A DNA stretch of 7,485 nt, taken from assembly GCA_021798135.1 (NCBI GenBank), contig JAJZYI010000172.1:1-7485 (forward strand). Direction: 5' to 3'. Positions 1 to 7,485 of the stretch are shown here, in pieces. Origin of the DNA: Actinomycetes bacterium. Lineage in GTDB: Bacteria; Actinomycetota; Acidimicrobiia; Acidimicrobiales; UBA8190. Numbering within the stretch: position 1 is the stretch's first letter; each line of letters starts with the position of its first letter. Position numbers and translations under genes: made by a program. The notes below the pieces were generated by a model. The model did no database searches, was not told where the DNA came from, and saw nothing but the letters and a program-made list of their open reading frames with translations.

Positions 1-1
1 G

Positions 2-3189
<3,188 letters not shown>

Positions 3190-3193
<4 letters not shown>

Positions 3194-5289
3194 GCGGAGC
3201 GGCGCGCGACGTCGGGGCGCTGCGCCGCCTGGCCCGCCTGCACGGCGTGCAGCACAGCTACACCGGGGTCGACGGCACCCGGCGCGCCGCCTCGGCCGAG
3301 GTCCTGGTGGCCGTCCTGCGAGCGCTGGGCGTGCCTGTCTCCGGCACCGCCGGCGCTGCGGACGCCCTGCGCGCCGCCCAGGCGCAGCGGGCCCACACGG
3401 TCGTCGAACCGGTGCTCGTCCACCGGCAGGGACCCCAGCCCCGGGGGCACGCGGAGATCGTCGTCCCCGAGGACGCCGATCCCTGGGTGGAGCTGCGGCC
3501 CGAAGGGGGCGAGCCCGTCCGGCGGCGGCTGCGCGAGCTGCGGACGGGAGCGGCCGAGCACCACGCGGCGGACGGGCGCGTCCTGGCCCGGCACCGGATC
3601 GACCTCGGCCGCTTCGGCACGCTGGTTCCCGGCTACCACCGCCTGGTGGTCGACCTGGGCGCCGTGCCCGCCGAGGCGACCGTCGTCGCGGCCCCCGCCC
3701 GGTGCCCGGCCGGCCGGCGCTCCTGGGGGATCGTCGCCCCCCTGTACGCCGTGCGCGGGCCCGACGACTGGGGGACCGGCAGCTTCACCGACCTCGGCCG
3801 CCTGGCCGACTGGGTCGTCCAGCTCGGCGGCGGCGTCGCCGGGACCCTCCCGCTGTACGCCGCGTTCCTCGAGGGCCCACGGGCCGACCACAGCCCGTAC
3901 CGGCCAGCCAGCCGCCTGGCCTGGAACGAGGCGTTCCTCGACGTCGCCGCCCTCCCCGACCTCGCCGGCTCCGCGGCGGCGTCGGCCGCGCTCGCCGACC
4001 CCGAGGTGCGCAACCGCGTCGAGCAGCTGCGCACGTCGCAGCAGTGCTCGCTCCCCGGCGTGCTGGCGGCCAAGCGCCGCGTGCTCGAGCCACTGGCCGA
4101 CAGCTTCTTCGCCCTCGCGCCCGGGTCGCCGCGCCGCCGGGCCTTCGCGGCCTGGGCCGACGCCCACCCCGAGGCGATCGCCTACGCCGGGTTCCGCGCC
4201 CGGCTCGAGCGCGGAGCCGAGCGGTCCGGCCCGGCTGCCGCCGCACCCGCCGCCGCACCCGCCGTCACGCCCGTCGCCACACGGGGCACGGCGAGGCCGC
4301 CGGCGGGCGCCCTCGCCTACCACCTGTACGCGCAGTTCGCCGCGGACGAGCAGCTCGGCGCGGCCGCCCGGCGGGCTGCGCTGTACCTGGACCTGCCCGT
4401 CGGGGTCCACCCGGCCGGCTTCGACCCCGTGTGGGCGCCCGGGACGTTCGTGAGCGGCGCCTCGTGCGGCGCACCGCCCGACGACTTCTTCGCCGGGGGC
4501 CAGGTGTGGGGGCTGCCGCCGCTGCACCCCGAGGGGTCCCGGGCCAGCGGCCACGCGCACCTCGCCGCCGTGCTCCGCCACGCCATGCGCCATGCCGCCG
4601 TCGTCCGCCTCGACCACGTCATGGGTCTGCACCGGATGTGGTTCGTCCCCGACGGGGCCTCGCCCGCCGACGGGGCCTACGTGACGTACCGGGCCGAGGA
4701 GCTGCGGGCCGTCGCCGTGCTCGAGGCCAGCCGCTCCGGCACCAGCCTGGTCGGCGAGGACCTCGGCACGGTGCCCGACACGGTCCGCCGGGCCATGCGG
4801 GTCGACGGCATGCTGCGGACCTCCGTGTGGCAGTTCGGCGCGACGCCGGCCGACCCGGTGCCCGCGCCGCCCGCCGACGCCGTCGCCAGCCTCGGCACCC
4901 ACGACACCGTGCCCTTCGCCGCCGTCGTCGACCCCTCGCCGCCCGGCGGCCCGAACGGCGGCCCGCCCGGCCGTCACGGCCCCGAGCCAGCCGCCGCCCA
5001 CCGGCGCGTCGCCTGGCAGGCCGCGCTGGGGCCGACGGTGGCCGGCGCCCTCCGCCAGGTCCTGGTGCAGCTCGCCGCCAGCCCGGCCCGCGTCGTCCTG
5101 GTCGAGCTCGGCGACCTGTGGCTGGAGCGGGACCCGCAGAACCGGCCGGGCACCGCCGACGCCGCCAACTTCCGCCTCCGCGCCCGCCGGACGCTCGACG
5201 AGCTGCGGGCCGACCCCGAGGTCGCCAGCCTGCTGGCGGCCGTCGACCGGGCCCGGCGGACCGCCGTGGCGCAGGTGGCCCGGTCGTGA
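3190..5289 (+). CDS. malQ: 4-alpha-glucanotransferase (amylomaltase, GH77)
   Basis: A 699-residue cytosolic disproportionating enzyme that moves alpha-1,4-glucan segments between maltooligosaccharides. The GTG start overlaps the TreS-Mak stop (GTGA) and is preceded by GGGGGA; the product starts MSGAARDVGALRRLARLHGV, a typical N-terminal domain of long MalQ proteins. That domain and a beta-rich section fill residues 1-175. The GH77 barrel starts at W179 (WGIVAPLYAVRGPDDWGTGS). Catalytic residues are nucleophile D475 in RLDHVMGLHRMWFVP (base 4612), acid/base E523 in VGEDLGTVPDTVR (4756) and stabiliser D572 in GTHDTVPFAA (4903). Other GH77 marks are GAPPDDFFAGGQVWGLPP and, near the C-terminus, DLWLERDPQNRPGT. 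SRLAWNEAF replaces the classical LNP-type motif and THDTVPFAA replaces THDNDT; from memory this suits a GH77 subgroup carrying SRLxWNE and THDMPPFAA motifs, so I do not read it as loss of function. An Ala/Pro-rich linker at about 345-365 contains a small DNA repeat. The stop overlaps glgB by 4 bases, suggesting translational coupling. Confidence 0.94.
4237..4272 (+). repeat. 12-bp in-frame repeat in the malQ Ala/Pro linker
   Basis: Two identical 12-base units GCCGCCGCACCC lie at 4237-4248 and 4249-4260, followed by a diverged third (GCCGTCACGCCC). They encode AAAP, AAAP and AVTP, from residue 350. The stretch sits between the helical insert and the motif AYHLYAQFAADEQ, so it is a flexible linker extension rather than part of the active site. 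Confidence 0.75.
5273..5278 (+). promoter_or_regulatory. Probable ribosome binding site of glgB
   Basis: AGGTGG differs from the AGGAGG consensus at one base and ends seven bases before GTG 5286. It lies in the last codons of malQ. It supports GTG 5286 as the glgB start, which matters because this start places the 27-bp repeats inside the protein. Confidence 0.6.
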
Positions 5290-7424
5290 GCGGCGCGGCG
5301 CGTCCCGGCGACCCCCTGGAGCCGCCCGCCTCCGGCGACCCCCTGGAGCTGTCCGCCTCCGGCGACCCCCTGGAGCTGCCCGCCTCCGGCGACCCCCTGG
5401 AGCTGTCCGCCTTCGGCGACCACGACGTCCACCTGCTGCGCGAGGGCACGCACCGGGGCCTGGCGGCCAAGCTCGGCGCCCACCCCCGCCGCCTCGGGGC
5501 TCGCGCCACGCGCTTCGCCGTGTGGGCGCCCAACGCCCGCGCCGTCTCCGTGGTCGGCTCCTTCAACGCCTGGGACCGCGACGCCGGCGCCCTCGCTCCC
5601 CTGCGCGACAGCGGGGTCTGGCACGGCGTCGTCGAGGGCGCCGGCCACGGCGACCTCTACAAGTACGCCGTCACGGGCGCCGACGGGCGCACCGTGGAGA
5701 AGGCCGACCCGGTGGCGGCGTGGTCCGAGGTCCCGCCGGCGACGGCGTCGGTGGTGTGGGACCTCGCCTACGACTGGGGCGACGCCGCCTGGATGGCCGA
5801 CCGCGGGCGCCACATCGCGCTCGACGCCCCCGTCGCCGTCTACGAGGTGCACCTGGGGTCGTGGCGGCGCGACCCGGGCGACCCGCGGCGCCTGCGCTCC
5901 TACCGCGAGCTGGCTCCCGAGCTGGTCGACCACGTGCTGGCCGGCGGGTTCACCCACGTGGAGCTGCTGCCGATCATGGAGCACCCGTTCTACGGGTCGT
6001 GGGGCTACCAGACCACGGGCTACTTCGCCCCCACGGCCCGCTACGGCACTCCCCAGGACCTGATGGCCATGGTCGACGCGCTGCACCAGGCCGGGATCGG
6101 GGTGCTGCTCGACTGGGTCCCGTCGCACTTCCCCACCGACGAGTTCGCCCTGGCCCGCTTCGACGGCACCCACCTGTACGAGCACGCCGACCCCCGCCAG
6201 GGGCTGCACCCGGACTGGAACAGCGCCATCTTCAACTACGGGCGCGACGAGGTCAGAAGCTTCCTGCTGTCGTCCGCCGAGCACTGGCTGGGCACCTACC
6301 ACGCCGACGGGCTGCGCGTGGACGCGGTGGCGTCGATGCTCTACCTCGACTACTCGCGTGCCGAGGGCGAGTGGGTGCCCAACCGCTTCGGCGGGCGCGA
6401 GAACCTGGAGGCGGTCGGGTTCCTGCGGCAGCTCAACGAGGCCGTGTACCTTGAGCACCCCGACGTCCACACCGTCGCCGAGGAGTCGACCGCCTGGCCG
6501 CAGGTGTCCCGGCCGGTCGAGACGGGAGGGCTGGGCTTCGGGTACAAGTGGGACATGGGGTGGATGCACGACACCCTGCAGTACCTGGGTCGCGACCCCG
6601 TGCACCGCCGGTACCACCACGGGCAGCTCACCTTCAGGGCCCTGTACGCCAACAGCGAGAACTACGTGCTGCCCCTGTCGCACGACGAGGTCGTCCACGG
6701 CAAGGGGTCGATGCTGGCGAAGATGCCGGGCGACCGGTGGCAGCAGTTCGCCAACCTCCGCCTCCTCTACGGCTACCAGTACGCCCTGCCCGGCAAGAAG
6801 CTCCTGTTCATGGGGGACGAGATCGGCCAGTGGTCGGAGTGGTCGCACGACGCCGGCGTCGACTGGCACCTCCTCGACGACCCCGACCACCGGGGCCTGT
6901 GGCGCTTCGTCGGCGACTGCAACCGCTGCTACCGGGCGCGGCCCGCGCTGCACGAGCTCGACTGCGAGCCGGACGGCTTCGAGTGGGTGCGGGCGGACGA
7001 CGCCGAGTCGAGCACGCTCGCCTTCCTCCGCTGGTCGCGTGACCGCCGGCCCGTGCTGGTCGCCGCCAACTTCACGCCCGTCGTCCGCACCGAGGTCGCG
7101 CTCGGCGTGCCGATCGCCGGGCGGTGGCGGGAGCTGCTCAACAGCGACGCCGCCGGGTACGGGGGCAGCGGCGTCGGCAACCTGGGAGGGGTCGAGGCCC
7201 GGCCGGTGCCGTGGCACCACCTGCCGGCCACCGTGGTGCTCACCCTGCCGCCGCTGGCGATCGTGCTCCTGGCTCCCGACCAGCCGGCTCCCGACCAGCC
7301 GGCTCCCGACCAGCCGGCTCCCGACCAGCCGGCTCCCGGCCAGGCGGCTCCCGGCCAGGCGGCTCCCGGCGGCAGCCAGTCCGGCGACCGCGAGCGCGAC
7401 CGGCGCGGGCGCTCGTCGCGGTGA
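5286..7424 (+). CDS. glgB: 1,4-alpha-glucan branching enzyme (CBM48 + GH13)
   Basis: A 712-residue cytosolic enzyme that cuts alpha-1,4-glucan and rejoins the piece as an alpha-1,6 branch in glycogen. GTG 5286 overlaps the malQ stop and follows AGGTGG; no better in-frame start is seen between it and the conserved domain. Residues 8-43 are four 9-residue repeats. The usual branching-enzyme N-terminus follows (HLLREGTHRGLAAKLGAHP), then CBM48 from about residue 75 (TRFAVWAPNARAVSVVGSFN). The GH13 barrel begins near VYEVHLGSW and includes MEHPFYGSWGYQTTGYFAPT. Catalytic residues are nucleophile D346 in DGLRVDAVASM (base 6321), acid/base E399 in VAEESTAWPQVSRP (6480) and stabiliser D467 in LSHDEVVHGKGSM (6684). 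The C-terminal beta domain ends near residue 662 (LPPLAIVLLAP). A roughly 50-residue repetitive tail follows, closing with an arginine-rich end (DRERDRRGRSSR). The body lacks the extra N-terminal domain of E. coli GlgB. Identification is firm; the role of the tails is unknown. Confidence 0.96.
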   Translation: MSGAARPGDPLEPPASGDPLELSASGDPLELPASGDPLELSAFGDHDVHLLREGTHRGLAAKLGAHPRRLGARATRFAVWAPNARAVSVVGSFNAWDRDAGALAPLRDSGVWHGVVEGAGHGDLYKYAVTGADGRTVEKADPVAAWSEVPPATASVVWDLAYDWGDAAWMADRGRHIALDAPVAVYEVHLGSWRRDPGDPRRLRSYRELAPELVDHVLAGGFTHVELLPIMEHPFYGSWGYQTTGYFAPTARYGTPQDLMAMVDALHQAGIGVLLDWVPSHFPTDEFALARFDGTHLYEHADPRQGLHPDWNSAIFNYGRDEVRSFLLSSAEHWLGTYHADGLRVDAVASMLYLDYSRAEGEWVPNRFGGRENLEAVGFLRQLNEAVYLEHPDVHTVAEESTAWPQVSRPVETGGLGFGYKWDMGWMHDTLQYLGRDPVHRRYHHGQLTFRALYANSENYVLPLSHDEVVHGKGSMLAKMPGDRWQQFANLRLLYGYQYALPGKKLLFMGDEIGQWSEWSHDAGVDWHLLDDPDHRGLWRFVGDCNRCYRARPALHELDCEPDGFEWVRADDAESSTLAFLRWSRDRRPVLVAANFTPVVRTEVALGVPIAGRWRELLNSDAAGYGGSGVGNLGGVEARPVPWHHLPATVVLTLPPLAIVLLAPDQPAPDQPAPDQPAPDQPAPGQAAPGQAAPGGSQSGDRERDRRGRSSR
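5307..5414 (+). repeat. Four 27-bp tandem repeats in the glgB N-terminus
   Basis: Units lie at 5307-5333, 5334-5360, 5361-5387 and 5388-5414. Each begins GGCGACCCCCTGGAG and encodes nine residues: GDPLEPPAS, GDPLELSAS, GDPLELPAS and GDPLELSAF. Units 1 and 3 differ by one base, as do units 2 and 4, so the array looks like a duplicated 54-bp dimer. The following native sequence GDHDVHLL starts with the same GGCGACC, which may have seeded the expansion. The peptide is acidic, with one Asp and one Glu per unit. Confidence 0.93.
7271..7370 (+). repeat. 15-bp tandem repeats in the glgB C-terminal tail
   Basis: Four exact copies of GGCTCCCGACCAGCC (7271-7330) are followed by two exact copies of the variant GGCTCCCGGCCAGGC (7331-7360) and a 10-base partial unit (7361-7370). 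In frame they encode APDQP four times (residues 663-682), APGQA twice, then APGG. The array starts where the folded C-terminal domain ends. Perfect identity within each block suggests recent expansion or ongoing homogenisation. Confidence 0.95.
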
Positions 7425-7485
7425 GCGGCGCCCGCTGGGTCGGCGCCCCGGCGCCGGGAGCAACCGCTCTCGGCGACGGGCGGTG
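7421..7485 (+). CDS. Start of a fourth operon gene, possibly GlgX or TreZ (3'-truncated)
   Basis: GTG 7421 overlaps the glgB stop TGA (7422-7424) in the same GTGA arrangement as the two earlier junctions, and its frame stays open to the window end. The 21 visible residues read MSGARWVGAPAPGATALGDG and one more Arg. The pattern W-x-G-x-P-x-P-GAT-x-x-x-G resembles the N-terminus of GlgX-type debranching enzymes (WPGxPxPLGATxxGxGxNF), while GAT followed by DGR also resembles TreZ (malto-oligosyltrehalose trehalohydrolase). Either would suit a glycogen/trehalose operon. No clear Shine-Dalgarno sequence precedes it, so it may depend on translational coupling to glgB. That this is a gene start is likely; its product is a guess. 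Confidence 0.55.
   Translation, partial: MSGARWVGAPAPGATALGDGR

Noticed and set aside
3702..5285. Long upstream extension of the glgB frame through malQ
   Set aside because: Again an out-of-frame shadow rich in Arg and Pro. GlgB sequence begins at GTG 5286, supported by AGGTGG and the stop-start overlap.
6255..6263. AGA arginine codon and AAGCTT in glgB, atypical of the surrounding codon use
   Set aside because: A single rare codon in an otherwise uniform gene. The flanking sequence is normal branching enzyme, so there is no sign of transfer or frameshift.
7441..7456. Inverted repeat CGGCGCC-CC-GGCGCCG resembling a terminator stem after glgB
   Set aside because: The loop is only 2-4 bases, no T-tract follows, and it lies within the codons of the fourth gene (VGAPAPG). 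It is probably compositional.
4974..7463. 829-codon open frame on the - strand opposite glgB
   Set aside because: It mirrors glgB, whose full catalytic set is on the + strand. Stop codons are rare in antisense frames at this GC, and the product is low-complexity with no recognisable family; its AGSRL/VGSRL stretch is just the complement of the 15-bp repeat.

Overview
The window comes from a very GC-rich bacterial chromosome (roughly three quarters G+C by eye, almost every third codon position G or C). Gene content, GTG starts and gene style point to an actinobacterium; an Acidimicrobiia-like lineage is possible but not proven. It contains one tightly packed operon on the + strand and essentially no intergenic DNA. 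Every gene junction is a 4-base GTGA overlap.

Layout: (1) bases 2-3193, a 5'-truncated gene for a trehalose synthase fused to a maltokinase (TreS-Mak); its start lies upstream of the window. (2) Bases 3190-5289, a complete 699-residue 4-alpha-glucanotransferase (MalQ, GH77). (3) Bases 5286-7424, a complete 712-residue 1,4-alpha-glucan branching enzyme (GlgB, CBM48 + GH13). (4) From base 7421, the first 21 codons of a fourth gene, whose N-terminus looks like the start of another GH13 enzyme (GlgX or TreZ type).

How the genes fit together: TreS interconverts trehalose and maltose and Mak phosphorylates maltose to maltose-1-phosphate, the donor used by GlgE to extend alpha-1,4-glucan. GlgB adds the alpha-1,6 branches and MalQ redistributes short maltooligosaccharides. 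This is the core of the GlgE trehalose-to-glycogen route. GlgE itself is not in the window; the obvious place for it is upstream.

The enzymes look conventional and have all expected catalytic residues, so I do not see a new biological system here. The unusual points are structural. GlgB carries in-frame DNA tandem repeats at both ends: four 27-bp units just after its start and six 15-bp units plus a partial one at its C-terminus. All three visible gene starts share the same GTGAGCGG junction, giving Met-Ser-Gly-Ala N-termini. No RNA genes, insertion sequences, CRISPR arrays, promoters or terminators were found.
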